Source: Bacteroidia bacterium (GTDB taxonomy: Bacteria > Bacteroidota > Bacteroidia > NS11-12g > UBA9320). From it: a stretch of 64,000 nucleotides of DNA. The stretch lies in the NCBI GenBank assembly GCA_020849295.1, contig JADLGN010000055.1, positions 59,066 to 123,065 of the forward strand. Reading direction: 5' to 3'. This document shows, in pieces, positions 8,884-19,229 of this stretch (the first letter of the stretch is position 1; the number at the start of each line of letters is the position of its first letter). The position numbers and the translations under genes are program-made. The notes under the pieces are model-generated. The model saw only the letters and a list, made by a program, of their open reading frames with translations, was not told the DNA's origin and made no database searches.

Positions 8884-10007
8884 AAAAAATTACAGTATTA
8901 GGTGCAGGTATGATTGGCTCTGCTATTGCTATTGACTTAGCCAAAAATTTCAATATTCAAATTGCTGACATTAATAAAAATACTCTTTTGAAATTGAAAG
9001 AAAAAAACAGCAATATTCAAACAATTCAAGTTGATTTTTCTGATGAAATTGCTTTTATAAAATTGATAGAAGATTGTGATGTAGTTGTTTGTGCAGTGCC
9101 AGGATTTATGGGCTTCAATACTTTAAAAAAAATAATTAAAGCCAAAAAAAATGTAGTAGATATATCTTTTTTCGCTGAAGATGCTTTTGAACTTGACAAT
9201 ATCGCCAAGAAAAACAATGTTACGGCTATTGTAGATTGCGGTGTGGCACCAGGTCTTGATAATATAATACTTGCACATTACAATCAAAAGATGAAAATTA
9301 CAGATTTTGAATGTTATGTGGGCGGTTTGCCAAAAGTGCGAAATTTTCCTTTTAACTACAAAGCACCTTTTTCTCCAATAGATGTTATTGAAGAATATAC
9401 TAGACCTGCAAGATATGTAAGCAATTTTGAGTTAATCACAAAAGAACCTTTAAGCGATTGCGAATTTTTGCACTTCAATAATATCGGTACTTTAGAGGCA
9501 TTTAATTCTGACGGATTAAGGTCATTAATAAAAACCATGCCTCATATAAAAAACATGAAAGAAAAAACCTTGCGATATACGGGGCATGCCGAATATATAA
9601 GCGTTTTGAAAGAAAGTGGTTTTTTTGATAAAAACAAAATGGTTATTAATGGAATTGAAATTTCACCTCTAGAATTTTCAAGTAAAATACTATTTAAAAA
9701 CTGGTTTTTAAATGAAGGAGATGATGAATTTACGGCAATGAGAATAATCATAAAAAGTGACGAAAAAAATATAATTGCAAACATTTATGATGAAAATTGT
9801 AAAAAAACTCAAACTAGTTCAATGGCAAGAACTACAGGATACACGGCTTGTGCTGCAGTAAATATATTACTTGAAGATAAATTTAATTCAAAAGGAATCA
9901 ATCCACCTGAATTTGTTGGCAAAAACGAAGCTTGCTACAACTATATAATACAATACTTAAAAAACAGAAACATAAGCATTGAGATTGAAGAACAAATCAA
10001 TCAATAG
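8880..10007 (+). CDS. Saccharopine dehydrogenase-like / lysine 6-dehydrogenase-like oxidoreductase
   Basis: The 375-residue enzyme begins with a Rossmann nucleotide-binding fold: VLGAGMIGSAIA (residues 5-16, GxGxxG) and an acidic residue at the end of beta2 (IQIAD). A typical VVCAVPGF and a DCGVAPGLDN segment near residue 120 match the saccharopine-dehydrogenase family, including lysine 6-dehydrogenases. The C-terminal half has the family dimerisation/substrate domain with GTLEAFNSDGLRSL and TARTTGYTA-like patterns. Amino-acid (lysine-type) oxidation is likely but the substrate is not proved. It is coupled to the upstream methyltransferase by a 4-nt overlap. Confidence 0.75.
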   Translation: MKKITVLGAGMIGSAIAIDLAKNFNIQIADINKNTLLKLKEKNSNIQTIQVDFSDEIAFIKLIEDCDVVVCAVPGFMGFNTLKKIIKAKKNVVDISFFAEDAFELDNIAKKNNVTAIVDCGVAPGLDNIILAHYNQKMKITDFECYVGGLPKVRNFPFNYKAPFSPIDVIEEYTRPARYVSNFELITKEPLSDCEFLHFNNIGTLEAFNSDGLRSLIKTMPHIKNMKEKTLRYTGHAEYISVLKESGFFDKNKMVINGIEISPLEFSSKILFKNWFLNEGDDEFTAMRIIIKSDEKNIIANIYDENCKKTQTSSMARTTGYTACAAVNILLEDKFNSKGINPPEFVGKNEACYNYIIQYLKNRNISIEIEEQINQ

Positions 10008-10107
10008 AGATTTTGTTTGAATAATGATTTTTTATATAAAGTGATCCTGTAAAATATTCGCTATCATTTTTTTGCTTTTTTTCTTATGTTAATTAAAATG
10101 CAACTAA

Positions 10108-12759
10108 TCAGAATAAATTTATCTGTTTAGATTTAACCGGGGGTGTATTTTCAGGTGAGTCTATAATATCGGTTGTTTCATCATCGTTATTTTCATTTTC
10201 AAATGATATATTATTAAAATCATCATTGCTTGTTTCAATTTCATCAATTGGCTCAGGAGTTATATCTTCAAAAGATTTGAGAGTATCGGTTGTAAGTCTG
10301 TTACCCATAGATTTCCATCCTTTGACACTAATAAATTCTGATAGATTAATTATTGTCTCTTCTTTAATTCCTTTTTTATTTATAGTTTTTATTAATAGCT
10401 CAGGTTCTGCCTTATTACTTATATAAGCAAGAAAATTACCTTTTCCTTCCTGAATAAATATAAATTTTTTCCCAACTGTGGTGGTTTCTATTGTAAATCG
10501 TTTTACATAATGTAATTTTTCACTAGCCACATAATACATACATGATAAAATCATATCAGAGTTAAATTTGCAAATCAACATAATATCCTTAGGTTCGTAA
10601 TGGTTGGTAAGTTCAAAATCTGTCATTTCATAGCTACCTTCATTATATATTACAAGGATTTTGTCTTCATTATCAAAATTTCCAAGAAAATCGCCTCTGC
10701 CATCTGCGTTTAATCTGCCAATTGATGGTTCAAAATATATAGCTCTTCCTCCTATTGTGCTTCTTCCTTTTTCTTTTAGTTGTACTTTTCTTATTTGAAA
10801 TTTACTTAGTGTATTTCCAATACTGTTGCGATTTTTAATAGCAAGTTCGGCAAAATTGTAATCGAATACTTTTATTCTTGCTTTGCTCATATTGCTAAGC
10901 TGAATTGTAACAATTTCTGCTTCGCCATTTGGATTTGCGGTTAGATAAATAATTTTAGAGCCTTGTTTATCTTGAGTGATGTCGTATTCTTTATCTCTTG
11001 TAATACCTGTAATGTTAAATCTTTTGACAAAATATTTTCTTGAGCCTCCATCAAAATATATGGCATTATAAACTTTTCTGTCGTCATTTTTCCTAAATAC
11101 ATCTACATGAATAAGATTTTTCCCGAAAAATGCTTTTTCAGATATTTTACTCACCTTATACTTGCCATCTTCTCTTATTGCAATTACATCATCAAGGTCA
11201 GAACAATCGCATATATAATTGTCTTTTTTAAGTCCAAATCCGGCAAAACCTTCTTCAAAATTGCAGTATAATTTTTGATTAGCAACTGCCACAATATTAG
11301 CTTCAATGCTGTCAAATTTCCGAATTTCTGTTTTGCGTTCTTTGCCTTTCCCAAATTGCTTAAGCAATGCTTCAAAGTACCTTATTGCATATTTTACAAG
11401 ATTTGCAAGATGATTGTTTACTTCGTCAAGTTCGGTATCAAGGTCTTTAATGTATTCATCGGCTTTAAAAGAATCAAATCTTGAAATTCTTTTAATTTTA
11501 ATTTCGGTAAGTTTAGCTATATCGTCATTGGTAACTTCGCGTTTTAGATTTTGTTTAAAAGGCTCAAGTCCTAAATCAATAGTTTTTATAATATCTTCCC
11601 ACGTCTCACATTCTTCAATATCGCGATATATTCGATTTTCAATAAAGATTTTTTCGAGACTGCTGAAATGCCATTTTTCTTCAAGTTCACTTCGTGTTAT
11701 TTCAAGTTCTTTTTTTAGAAGTTCTACTGTATTTCTAGTACATTTTTCTAAAATTTCATTTACACCCCAAAAAAATGGTTTGTCTTCAAATATTACACAA
11801 GCATTTGGCGAAATACTTAGTTCGCAATCTGTAAAGGCATATAGTGCATCAATTGTTTTATCGGTAGAAATACCCGGGGCAAGTTGTATTTCTATTTCAA
11901 GGTCTTTGGCTGTATTGTCAGTTACTTTTTTTATTTTAATTTTACTTTTATCATTTGCCTTGATAATTGACTCTATAAGACTGACTGTAGTTGTGCCATA
12001 AGGTATTTCTTTTATCAGTAAAGTTTTTTTGTCTTTTTCTTCAATTCTGGCTCTTACTCTTATCTTCCCCCCTCTTCTTCCTTCATTGTAATTTGAAAAA
12101 TCTGCCATACCACCTGTAGGAAAATCGGGCAAAATGTTAGTTTTTTTACCATTTAAAATATCAATTGTTGCCTCTATCAATTCAATAAAATTATGTGGCA
12201 AAATTTTAGTACTAAGTCCTACAGCTATTCCTTCTACCCCTTGCGACAGTAAAAGTGGAAATTTTACCGGTAGAAATACAGGTTCTCTGTTTCTACCATC
12301 ATAGCTTCTTTGCCATATAGTAGTTTTAGGATTGAATATAATCTGAAGTGCAAGTTTTGATAATCTTGCTTCTATATATCTTGGGGCAGCAGCACTGTCA
12401 CCGGTTCTTATATCTCCCCAGTTTCCCTGCGTATCAATTAAAAGCTCTTTTTGACCAATATTTATCATTGCATCACCAATGGCGGCATCGCCATGTGGAT
12501 GATATTTCATGGTATTTCCAATTATGTTTGCAACTTTATTATATCTGCCGTCTTCAAGTTCCCACATGCTGTGTAAAATACGGCGTTGAACAGGTTTTAG
12601 CCCATCTTCAAGTGAAGGAACTGCTCTTTCGAGTATTACATAAGATGCATATTCAAGAAACCAGTTTTCGTACATTCCGTTTAGTGGAATCACTTTAAGG
12701 TCGTCATGTTCTTGTTCTTCGTTTGTATTTTCTATATCGTTTTTATTTTCTTCTTCCAT
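10108..12759 (-). CDS. parC: DNA topoisomerase IV subunit A
   Basis: The 883-residue protein is a type IIA topoisomerase A subunit: N-terminal winged-helix domain with the active-site tyrosine in AAPRYIEARLS (Tyr128), KYHPHGDAAI, a tower/coiled-coil region and a C-terminal domain with beta-propeller-like repeats, ending in an acidic stretch and a KQINLF tail. The C-terminal domain lacks an obvious gyrase box (QxRGGxG), which favours topoisomerase IV over gyrase. With ParE it decatenates daughter chromosomes. It is 14 nt downstream of parE on the same strand, a two-gene operon. Confidence 0.92.
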   Translation of the reverse strand: MEEENKNDIENTNEEQEHDDLKVIPLNGMYENWFLEYASYVILERAVPSLEDGLKPVQRRILHSMWELEDGRYNKVANIIGNTMKYHPHGDAAIGDAMINIGQKELLIDTQGNWGDIRTGDSAAAPRYIEARLSKLALQIIFNPKTTIWQRSYDGRNREPVFLPVKFPLLLSQGVEGIAVGLSTKILPHNFIELIEATIDILNGKKTNILPDFPTGGMADFSNYNEGRRGGKIRVRARIEEKDKKTLLIKEIPYGTTTVSLIESIIKANDKSKIKIKKVTDNTAKDLEIEIQLAPGISTDKTIDALYAFTDCELSISPNACVIFEDKPFFWGVNEILEKCTRNTVELLKKELEITRSELEEKWHFSSLEKIFIENRIYRDIEECETWEDIIKTIDLGLEPFKQNLKREVTNDDIAKLTEIKIKRISRFDSFKADEYIKDLDTELDEVNNHLANLVKYAIRYFEALLKQFGKGKERKTEIRKFDSIEANIVAVANQKLYCNFEEGFAGFGLKKDNYICDCSDLDDVIAIREDGKYKVSKISEKAFFGKNLIHVDVFRKNDDRKVYNAIYFDGGSRKYFVKRFNITGITRDKEYDITQDKQGSKIIYLTANPNGEAEIVTIQLSNMSKARIKVFDYNFAELAIKNRNSIGNTLSKFQIRKVQLKEKGRSTIGGRAIYFEPSIGRLNADGRGDFLGNFDNEDKILVIYNEGSYEMTDFELTNHYEPKDIMLICKFNSDMILSCMYYVASEKLHYVKRFTIETTTVGKKFIFIQEGKGNFLAYISNKAEPELLIKTINKKGIKEETIINLSEFISVKGWKSMGNRLTTDTLKSFEDITPEPIDEIETSNDDFNNISFENENNDDETTDIIDSPENTPPVKSKQINLF

Positions 12760-12773
12760 TATCTATAATTACC

Positions 12774-14651
12774 TCACTGAAATATTTCTTCTTTTACTAT
12801 GTTAGTCTCGTTTTCTGTATCAATTTCTACAATAAGATTATTTATAATAAAATCTTGTCTTTCTGGAGTATTTTTCCCCATATAATATTCCAATATTTTG
12901 TCTATTGACATTTCCTGCCCTAAAATAACCGGTTCAAGTCTAATATTTTCGTCAATAAACAAAGCAAATTCATCTGGACTAATTTCTCCAAGACCTTTAA
13001 ATCTGGTAATTTCAACTTTATCCTTTAATTTTTTTATTGCAGATTGCTTTTCTGATTCACTATAACAATATATGGTTTTTTGTTTGTTTCTAACTCTGAA
13101 AAGTGGTGTATCTAAAATATATAAATGTCCGTTTCGTACAAGGTCAGGAAAAAACTGTAGAAAAAAAGTAAGTAGCAAAAGTCTTATGTGCATTCCGTCA
13201 ACATCGGCATCTGTTGCTATTACAATATTGTTGTATCTTAAATTTTCTAATGAATCTTCAATATCAAGTGCATGTTGCAAAAGATTGAATTCTTCATTTT
13301 CGTACACAACTTTTTTAGTAAGCCCATAGCAATTCAATGGTTTGCCTCTAAGACTAAACACAGCCTGATAATCAACATTTCGCGATTTTGTAATACTTCC
13401 GCTTGCAGAGTCTCCTTCGGTTATAAATAGGGTAGTATTATATCTGTTTTCGTTGTTTGTATGAGTAAAATGAACTCTGCAATCTCTTAGTTTTTTATTG
13501 TGTATATTGGCTTTTTTAGCTCTTTCATTTGCAAGTTTGCGAACTCCCGCCATTTCTTTTCTCTCTTTTTCGCTTTGCAATATTCTTTTTAGTAAGGTAT
13601 CAGCTATACTATTATTTTTATGCAGAAAATCATCAAGATGTTTTCTAAGAAAATCGTAAATATATCCTTTTACGGTAGCGCCATTTGGCGACATTTCTGT
13701 GCTTCCGAGTTTTGTTTTTGTTTGTGATTCAAATACCGGTTCTTGTACTCTTATGCTTATTGCTGCATTTATTGACGACCTAATATCGCTCGAGTCAAAA
13801 TCTTTTTTATAAAAATCGCGTACAGTCTTTACAAGTGCTTCTTTAAATGCTTGCAAATGGGTACCGCCTTGAGTTGTATTTTGTCCATTAACAAATGTGT
13901 GATATATTTCGCCATAATGATTATCATGTGAAAAAGCAACTTCAATATCCTCTCCTTTTAAATGTATAATGGGATATCTTAGCTCTTCTTCATTACAGTT
14001 ACGTTTTAATAAATCAAGTAAACCATTTTTAGAAAAAAACTTATTGTTGTTAAAATTTATAATTAAACCTGAATTAAGAAAAGCATAATTCCAAATTTGG
14101 TTTTCTACAAATTCGTTTATATATCTGAAATGTTTAAATACACTATCGTCAGCAATATATTCTATTAAAGTTCCATTAGATTCTGATGATTCAATATCTT
14201 CTTCTTTTAATAGATCTCCTTTTTCAAAAATTGCCAATTTGCTTTTACCATCTCTGAATGATTGAACTTTAAAGTAATTTGAAAGCGCATTTACAGCTTT
14301 AGAGCCAACTCCGTTTAGACCAACAGATTTTTGAAAAGCTTTTGAGTCATATTTGCCACCTGTATTTATTTTCGAAACACATTCTATAACCTTACCAAGT
14401 GGAATTCCACGTCCGTAATCTCTTATTGAAACTTTATTATCATCAATTTTAATGTCTATTACTTTTCCGAAACCCATCACATGCTCATCAATACAATTAT
14501 CTATAATCTCTTTAAACAATACATAAATTCCGTCATCAGAAGCAGAACCATTCCCCAGTTTTCCAATATACATCCCTGGTCTTAGCCTGATATGTTCGCG
14601 CCAATCAAGCGATTTTATACTTTCTTCGTCATATATAATTTCCTTACTCAC
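12774..14651 (-). CDS. parE: DNA topoisomerase IV subunit B
   Basis: The 625-residue ATPase subunit has a GHKL fold with [11 protein letters not shown] (residues 48-57), GRGIPLG, the [14 protein letters not shown] loop near 110, the [14 protein letters not shown] motif near 413 and [14 protein letters not shown] near 487, which holds the catalytic acidic residues. It hydrolyses ATP to drive strand passage. The start is GTG at 14651, directly preceded in frame by TAA. It heads the parE-parC operon and is divergent from the acyl-CoA dehydrogenase gene across a 191-nt intergenic region. Confidence 0.92.
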   Translation of the reverse strand: MSKEIIYDEESIKSLDWREHIRLRPGMYIGKLGNGSASDDGIYVLFKEIIDNCIDEHVMGFGKVIDIKIDDNKVSIRDYGRGIPLGKVIECVSKINTGGKYDSKAFQKSVGLNGVGSKAVNALSNYFKVQSFRDGKSKLAIFEKGDLLKEEDIESSESNGTLIEYIADDSVFKHFRYINEFVENQIWNYAFLNSGLIINFNNNKFFSKNGLLDLLKRNCNEEELRYPIIHLKGEDIEVAFSHDNHYGEIYHTFVNGQNTTQGGTHLQAFKEALVKTVRDFYKKDFDSSDIRSSINAAISIRVQEPVFESQTKTKLGSTEMSPNGATVKGYIYDFLRKHLDDFLHKNNSIADTLLKRILQSEKERKEMAGVRKLANERAKKANIHNKKLRDCRVHFTHTNNENRYNTTLFITEGDSASGSITKSRNVDYQAVFSLRGKPLNCYGLTKKVVYENEEFNLLQHALDIEDSLENLRYNNIVIATDADVDGMHIRLLLLTFFLQFFPDLVRNGHLYILDTPLFRVRNKQKTIYCYSESEKQSAIKKLKDKVEITRFKGLGEISPDEFALFIDENIRLEPVILGQEMSIDKILEYYMGKNTPERQDFIINNLIVEIDTENETNIVKEEIFQ

Positions 14652-14790
14652 TTATGTGTAATTTTTGGATACCACGAAATTAAAATTCATATATATTTTG
14701 ATATCCAAAAGATATAAACAATGTATTTATAAGTTTTACAACGCAATTTTATAAAATATACAATTTTGTTTATAAAATGAGCATTTTCAG

Positions 14791-14822
14791 TTTCATAATA
14801 TACCATTGCTAAAGTATTTTTG
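14791..14822 (+). promoter_or_regulatory. Putative promoter of the acyl-CoA dehydrogenase gene
   Basis: TTTC (14791-14794, one mismatch to TTTG), 20-nt spacer, then TATTTTTG (14815-14822) fits the Bacteroidota TTTG/TAnnTTTG pattern and lies 20 nt before the ATG at 14843. Confidence 0.45.
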
Positions 14823-14842
14823 CCAATAGAAATAAAACAAAT

Positions 14843-15985
14843 ATGATTTCATTTGAAAAAACCGAAAATCAAATTCTAATTAAAAATACTGTAAAAGAAT
14901 TTACCGAAAAAAATATAAGACCTTATGTAATGGAATGGGACGAAACTCAGACTTTACCCAGAGATTTATTTAAAAAAATGGGTGAACTTGGTTTGATGGG
15001 AATAATAGTACCTGAGAATTACGGAGGTGCAGGTCTTGGCTACTTTGAATATGTTACAGCTATAGTAGAAGTTGCAAAAGTTTGTGGGGCAATAGGCTTG
15101 AGTATGGCAGCTCATAATTCACTATGCACAAACCATATTTTAAGCTTTGGCAATGAAGACCAAAAACAAAAATGGGTTACAAAACTTGCCAGTGGACAGT
15201 GGCTTGGGGCATGGGGTTTGACAGAAGCAAATACCGGAAGCGATGCAATGAGAATGCGTTGTGTAGCTAAGCAAGACGGTGATTATTGGGTGTTAAACGG
15301 GACTAAAAACTGGATTACTCATGGAATTTCGGGAGATGTAGCTGTAGTATTGGCAAGAACAGGCGAATTGCTCGACTCTCGTGGTATTACTGCTTTTGTT
15401 GTTGAAAGAGGTACGCCCGGTTTTAAAGGTGGTAAAAAAGAAAATAAGCTTGGAATGCGTGCAAGTGAAACAGCCGAACTGGTGTTTGAAGATTGCCGTA
15501 TTCACAAAAGTAATATTTTAGGGAATGTTGGCGATGGTTTTATACAAGCTATGAAAATATTAGATGGAGGAAGAATTTCTATTGCCGCATTATCACTCGG
15601 AATTGCCAAAGGTGCTTTTGAAGCAGCTACAAATTATTCAAAAGAAAGAGAACAATTTGGGCAAGCAATATGCAATTTCCAGGGTATAAGTTTTAAATTG
15701 GCTGATATGGCAACAAAAATTGAAGCATCTGAAAATTTAATTGATTATGCCTGTTATTTAAAAAATAATCATTTAGATGTTGGAAAACACTCTGCTATGG
15801 CAAAATATTACGCATCAGAAACAGCAGTAACATGTGCAACTGAAGCTATTCAAATATTTGGAGGATATGGTTATACAAAAGATTTTCCGGTTGAGAAGTT
15901 TTATCGCGACAGCAAACTTTGCACAATAGGTGAAGGAACAAGCGAAATTCAAAAACTTGTAATTGCAAGAAGTATATTAAAATGA
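14843..15985 (+). CDS. Acyl-CoA dehydrogenase (short-chain/butyryl type)
   Basis: The 380-residue flavoprotein has the full family length. The N-terminal helical domain contains PENYGGAGLGY; the middle beta domain has WGLTEANTGSDA and WITHGISGDV (FAD and substrate contacts); the C-terminal domain has the IFGGYGYTKDFPVEK signature and the catalytic Glu364 in IGEGTSEIQ. The position of the catalytic Glu is that of short-chain and butyryl-CoA dehydrogenases. It oxidises acyl-CoA to 2-enoyl-CoA in fatty-acid or branched-chain amino-acid breakdown; leucine dehydrogenase is also in this window at 22-23 kb, although not adjacent. It is a single gene, convergent with map (4-nt gap). Confidence 0.9.
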   Translation: MISFEKTENQILIKNTVKEFTEKNIRPYVMEWDETQTLPRDLFKKMGELGLMGIIVPENYGGAGLGYFEYVTAIVEVAKVCGAIGLSMAAHNSLCTNHILSFGNEDQKQKWVTKLASGQWLGAWGLTEANTGSDAMRMRCVAKQDGDYWVLNGTKNWITHGISGDVAVVLARTGELLDSRGITAFVVERGTPGFKGGKKENKLGMRASETAELVFEDCRIHKSNILGNVGDGFIQAMKILDGGRISIAALSLGIAKGAFEAATNYSKEREQFGQAICNFQGISFKLADMATKIEASENLIDYACYLKNNHLDVGKHSAMAKYYASETAVTCATEAIQIFGGYGYTKDFPVEKFYRDSKLCTIGEGTSEIQKLVIARSILK

Positions 15986-15989
15986 TTTA

Positions 15990-16754
15990 CTAAAAATCTC
16001 CGTACACATCTGTAAGGAGTTCGCATCCTGATGGAGTTATAAGAATTGTATGCTCAAATTGTGCTGAAAGTTTTCCGTCAATTGTTCGTGCAGTCCAACC
16101 ATCTATTCTGTCAATTTTGGTCCTTGCTTTTCCCTGATTAATCATAGGCTCGATAGTAAATATCATCCCTTCACGCATTTTTTTTCCGCTATTTTTTTCG
16201 GCTATATGGTTTATTTCGGGTTCTTCATGAAATGCCACTCCAACGCCATGTCCGCAAAATTCGTAAACAACACTGTACCCATTGCTTGAAGCATACTTGT
16301 TTATTTCATATCCTATGTTACCAAAAAAATTTCCTGGAAAACATTCTTTAATTCCGATTTTAAGACATTCTTTTGTTGTGTAAATCAAATTAGCAGCTTC
16401 TTCACTTATTTTTCCTACTGCAAACATTTTGCAAGTATCGCCGTAATAACCATTTAATATAGTGGTAACGTCAATATTTAAAATATCTCCTTCTTTTAAT
16501 TCATAACTGCCGGGCACACCATGACATACAACATCATTTACTGAAATACAAACTGATTTAGGAAATTTGTTGTAATTTAATGGTGCCGGTTTAGCATTAT
16601 TTGATAAAATATATTCATGAGCTTTTTGATTAATATAATCTGTAGTATTACCAGCTACTACAAATTGTTCAAGGTATTTTAAGGTTTCAGCAGCAAGTAT
16701 GCAACTTTTTCTTATACCTTCAATTTGCTCTTTTGATTTTATTCTTATACTCAT
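15990..16754 (-). CDS. map: Methionine aminopeptidase, type I
   Basis: The 254-residue metalloprotease has the five metal ligands of the family in order: Asp in NIDVTTILNGY, Asp in YYGDTCKMF, His in GHGVGVAFHEEPEI, Glu in MIFTIEPMI and Glu in AQFEHTI. It removes the initiator methionine from new proteins in the cytosol. There is no N-terminal zinc-finger extension, as expected for a bacterial type I enzyme. The gene leads a minus-strand row of small genes with spacing of 50 nt to the downstream lipoprotein. Confidence 0.93.
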   Translation of the reverse strand: MSIRIKSKEQIEGIRKSCILAAETLKYLEQFVVAGNTTDYINQKAHEYILSNNAKPAPLNYNKFPKSVCISVNDVVCHGVPGSYELKEGDILNIDVTTILNGYYGDTCKMFAVGKISEEAANLIYTTKECLKIGIKECFPGNFFGNIGYEINKYASSNGYSVVYEFCGHGVGVAFHEEPEINHIAEKNSGKKMREGMIFTIEPMINQGKARTKIDRIDGWTARTIDGKLSAQFEHTILITPSGCELLTDVYGDF

Positions 16755-16807
16755 TAATTATTTAAGTGTACTGATTTTATTTTAAAATATCAAATTAAAT
16801 GTTTTGT

Positions 16808-17239
16808 TTATTTTACTATAGTAATTTGGTCATAGTTTGAAATCTGAACACTGTTTAGCCATGTACTTTTAGTTACGTCAAATTCGTTACAGCAATCAAT
16901 ATTTTTTTCTTTTCCATATACAAATTTTATTGTTTCTTTTTCGGTAGAATTAAGATAAATATAGTATGTATCAGCTTTTATTGAAAAAGTAAAATCAATA
17001 GTTTGATTATCATTATTTGTATAAAACTCTACTGTTTCATTCAAGTTATTTTTAATTACTATATCAAATGGGTCATACTTCTTTGAAGAACCGAATATTA
17101 AATTTTTACCACTTGAGTTTTCGACTTTTATTTGTTTGGGTGCGGCAGAAATATTGCAGTCGTCACAGCTAATGCAATTACTTAAAAAAAATACAGATGA
17201 TAAAATTATCAGATATATAAAAATCTTAAACGCTTTCAT
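16808..17239 (-). CDS. Small lipoprotein of unknown function
   Basis: The 143-residue product begins with a lipoprotein signal peptide and the lipobox LSNC (Cys22), followed by a CISCDDC cysteine cluster. The mature part is predicted mostly beta and contains a further adjacent cysteine pair (NIDCCNEF). It should sit on the periplasmic face of a membrane. I do not recognise a family. It lies 8 nt downstream of the phosphoribosyltransferase gene and probably shares its transcript. Confidence 0.6.
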   Translation of the reverse strand: MKAFKIFIYLIILSSVFFLSNCISCDDCNISAAPKQIKVENSSGKNLIFGSSKKYDPFDIVIKNNLNETVEFYTNNDNQTIDFTFSIKADTYYIYLNSTEKETIKFVYGKEKNIDCCNEFDVTKSTWLNSVQISNYDQITIVK

Positions 17240-17246
17240 TCCTAAA

Positions 17247-17753
17247 TTATGTTAAAAAAACTATCATTTTATCCTTTGAGTCAACCTCAAACCAAATATG
17301 CTCTTGCAGGGTTGTTGCAAGTGAAATACCAACTATATTGCATTTAATAGGAAACATTCTATGGTTTCTCTTTGCTAATACGGCGGTTTGTATTTTATAT
17401 GGCTTTTGTTCTACTATAGGTAGCATGGCGGCAAGCATTGTTTTTCCAGTATTTATTACATCATCTACTATAATTATAGATTGATTTTCGAGATTGTGTT
17501 TACAATTTAAATTTATATCAGAATCAAAACATCCCTTTTTGTCTATTTCTAAAGTACCTGTTAAAATTTCATTTTGCGTTATTTTCTTCAATTCTTTTGC
17601 TATCGCATTTGAAATTAATATACCGTTTTGTGCAATGCCTAAAAGCACTATGCTTGGAGAATTGTAATTATTCTCAAAGATTTCCCAAGCCATTCTTTCT
17701 ATTTTTTTTTCAATCTGGCTATGGGTAAGAATAATTGTTCTGTTTGTTTCCAT
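17247..17753 (-). CDS. Phosphoribosyltransferase, PyrR-like
   Basis: The 168-residue type I phosphoribosyltransferase has the PRPP-binding loop IIIVDDVINTGKTM (about residues 95-108) with two Asp residues, and a PyrR-like N-terminus (LTHSQIEKKIERMAWEI). PyrR homologues convert uracil to UMP and in some bacteria attenuate the pyr operon; in Bacteroidota the regulatory role is not established. No pyrimidine genes are adjacent, so I call it by family only. It is between coaE and a small lipoprotein gene on the same strand. Confidence 0.78.
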   Translation of the reverse strand: METNRTIILTHSQIEKKIERMAWEIFENNYNSPSIVLLGIAQNGILISNAIAKELKKITQNEILTGTLEIDKKGCFDSDINLNCKHNLENQSIIIVDDVINTGKTMLAAMLPIVEQKPYKIQTAVLAKRNHRMFPIKCNIVGISLATTLQEHIWFEVDSKDKMIVFLT

Positions 17754-17784
17754 CTTATTTTACATCAAAATAAATATTCAAATT

Positions 17785-18447
17785 TTAATTTTTTGCCATT
17801 TCAATAAATAAATTATGCAATTTTATTATTTGGTGAATTAAAGAATTTTTTCCATCATTTTTTATTACAAAATCAGCTTTTGCAATTTTATCGCGGTCAC
17901 TCATTTGTGTTTCCATTCTTTTAAGTACATCTTCTTTTTTTGACAAATCTCTTTTTAGAACTCTTTGTATTCGTGTATCAATGGGTGCTGTAACTACAAT
18001 AATTTTATCCAAACTTTTATAGCTTTCAGTTTCATACATCAGTGCAGCTTCTTTAATAGTATATGGATAGTTTTTTTTTGAAATTACCCATTTTCTGTAA
18101 TCTTCAAACAATGGCGGATGTACAATTGAATTAAGTATTTTTAATTTGTCGCTGTTGTTAAAAACTACCTTTGCAAGATAGCTTCTGTTTAAGTTTCCAT
18201 CTTCATTGTATGTTTCCCACCCAAAGTTTTTCTTAATTTCTGAAACAATATTTTTATTTGAATTAATAAGTTCTTTTGCTTTAACATCAGCATAATATAT
18301 CGGGATATCAAATTTTTCAAAAATTTTACAAACAGTAGTTTTGCCACTGCCTATCCCTCCTGTAATCCCTATTTTAAGACTTTTTTTAAAAATAGCTTTA
18401 TTTTTGAGTTGCCTGCGACAATTCAAGCGATATTGAAGATTTTTCAA
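17785..18447 (-). CDS. coaE: Dephospho-CoA kinase
   Basis: The enzyme phosphorylates dephospho-CoA, the last step of coenzyme A synthesis. The P-loop reads GITGGIGSGKTT near residue 28, followed by the family ADVKAKELI, IVHPPLFEDYRKW and EAALMYET segments. With ATG at 18447 the frame overlaps yajC by 50 nt and has an unusual basic extension of about 25 residues; a TTG about 8 codons in, or a non-canonical start near KSLKIGITGG, would give the usual N-terminus. The true start is therefore uncertain. Typical length is about 195-205 residues. Confidence 0.88.
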   Translation of the reverse strand: MKNLQYRLNCRRQLKNKAIFKKSLKIGITGGIGSGKTTVCKIFEKFDIPIYYADVKAKELINSNKNIVSEIKKNFGWETYNEDGNLNRSYLAKVVFNNSDKLKILNSIVHPPLFEDYRKWVISKKNYPYTIKEAALMYETESYKSLDKIIVVTAPIDTRIQRVLKRDLSKKEDVLKRMETQMSDRDKIAKADFVIKNDGKNSLIHQIIKLHNLFIEMAKN

Positions 18448-18694
18448 TCTTCAGTTTTACGCCGCCTTCCACTTCTATTATTACTGTAGTATCTTTAAGT
18501 TCTACTATTTTGCCATGTATGCCGCCTGAAGTTACAATATGGTCGCCTTTTTTAAGTTCGTTCCAGAATTTTTTCTGAGCTTTACCTTTTTTCATTTGTG
18601 GAAGAATCATAAAAAAGTACATAACAACAAACATTAATAATATCATTACTAAGTTCATTGTGCCTTGATTAATTGCTAAAAGTAAGTGTTGCAT
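18398..18694 (-). CDS. yajC: Preprotein translocase subunit YajC
   Basis: The 98-residue protein has one N-terminal transmembrane helix (about residues 12-32, MNLVMILLMFVVMYFFMILP), the conserved MKKGKAQKKFWNELKKGDHIVTSGGIHGKI segment in two halves, and a small beta domain. YajC is an accessory of SecDF at the inner membrane. Its stop lies inside the coaE frame, suggesting coupled translation. It is preceded 14 nt upstream by the DUF1573 lipoprotein gene. Confidence 0.92.
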   Translation of the reverse strand: MQHLLLAINQGTMNLVMILLMFVVMYFFMILPQMKKGKAQKKFWNELKKGDHIVTSGGIHGKIVELKDTTVIIEVEGGVKLKIEKSSISLELSQATQK

Positions 18695-18708
18695 TTATTT
18701 TAAATATT

Positions 18709-19173
18709 TTATTTGTTTTCTGTTTTACTATTCACGTAAGCTTTAAATTTTAATATTTTTTTTACTGTTTTTGCATTTGAATAAACTGTAACATCTTTTG
18801 CTATGCTTTCATGTTTATTTGAACTGTTAAACTGAATTTTTATTGAACCTTCCTTCCCAGGATTTATTGGTTCTCTAGGCCAAACAGGCACTGTACAGCC
18901 ACATGAAGCTTGTACGTCAGATATCAAAAGTGTTTTGTTTCCTGTATTTTTAAATGAAAATGTATGTTCTACTATTTCACCTTCTGTAATTGTGCCAAAA
19001 TCCCATTCGTCATGTTCAAAAGTCATTTCAGCCGAGTTACTTTTGTCGCCACTTTTGTCATTTTTCGAAGGAGTTTCAATAATATTAGCATCTACTTCCT
19101 TTGTATTATTTTGGCATGAAGTAATACTAAATAATAGCACTAAAATAATTGAAAATATAAATTTATTGTTCAT
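18709..19173 (-). CDS. DUF1573 lipoprotein
   Basis: The 154-residue product has a lipoprotein signal with lipobox ITSC (Cys20), a low-complexity polar linker, then a DUF1573 Ig-like domain with the family pattern FDFGTITEGEIVEHTF and TLLISDVQASCGCTVP near residue 90 and a closing GSIKIQFNSS. The CGC pair is conserved in the family. DUF1573 proteins are surface or periplasmic proteins common next to yajC and nusB in Bacteroidota; their role is not known. It is part of the nusB-DUF1573-yajC-coaE row. Confidence 0.85.
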   Translation of the reverse strand: MNNKFIFSIILVLLFSITSCQNNTKEVDANIIETPSKNDKSGDKSNSAEMTFEHDEWDFGTITEGEIVEHTFSFKNTGNKTLLISDVQASCGCTVPVWPREPINPGKEGSIKIQFNSSNKHESIAKDVTVYSNAKTVKKILKFKAYVNSKTENK

Positions 19174-19229
19174 GTATTTTTACTTTTTAAAACAGAGTTC
19201 AAAAATAATAATATTGTTGTATGTTTTCC

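Noticed and set aside
11414..12001. 195-codon ORF on the plus strand
   Set aside because: It is opposite parC, Ser/Ile-rich, with no motifs; shadow of the real gene.
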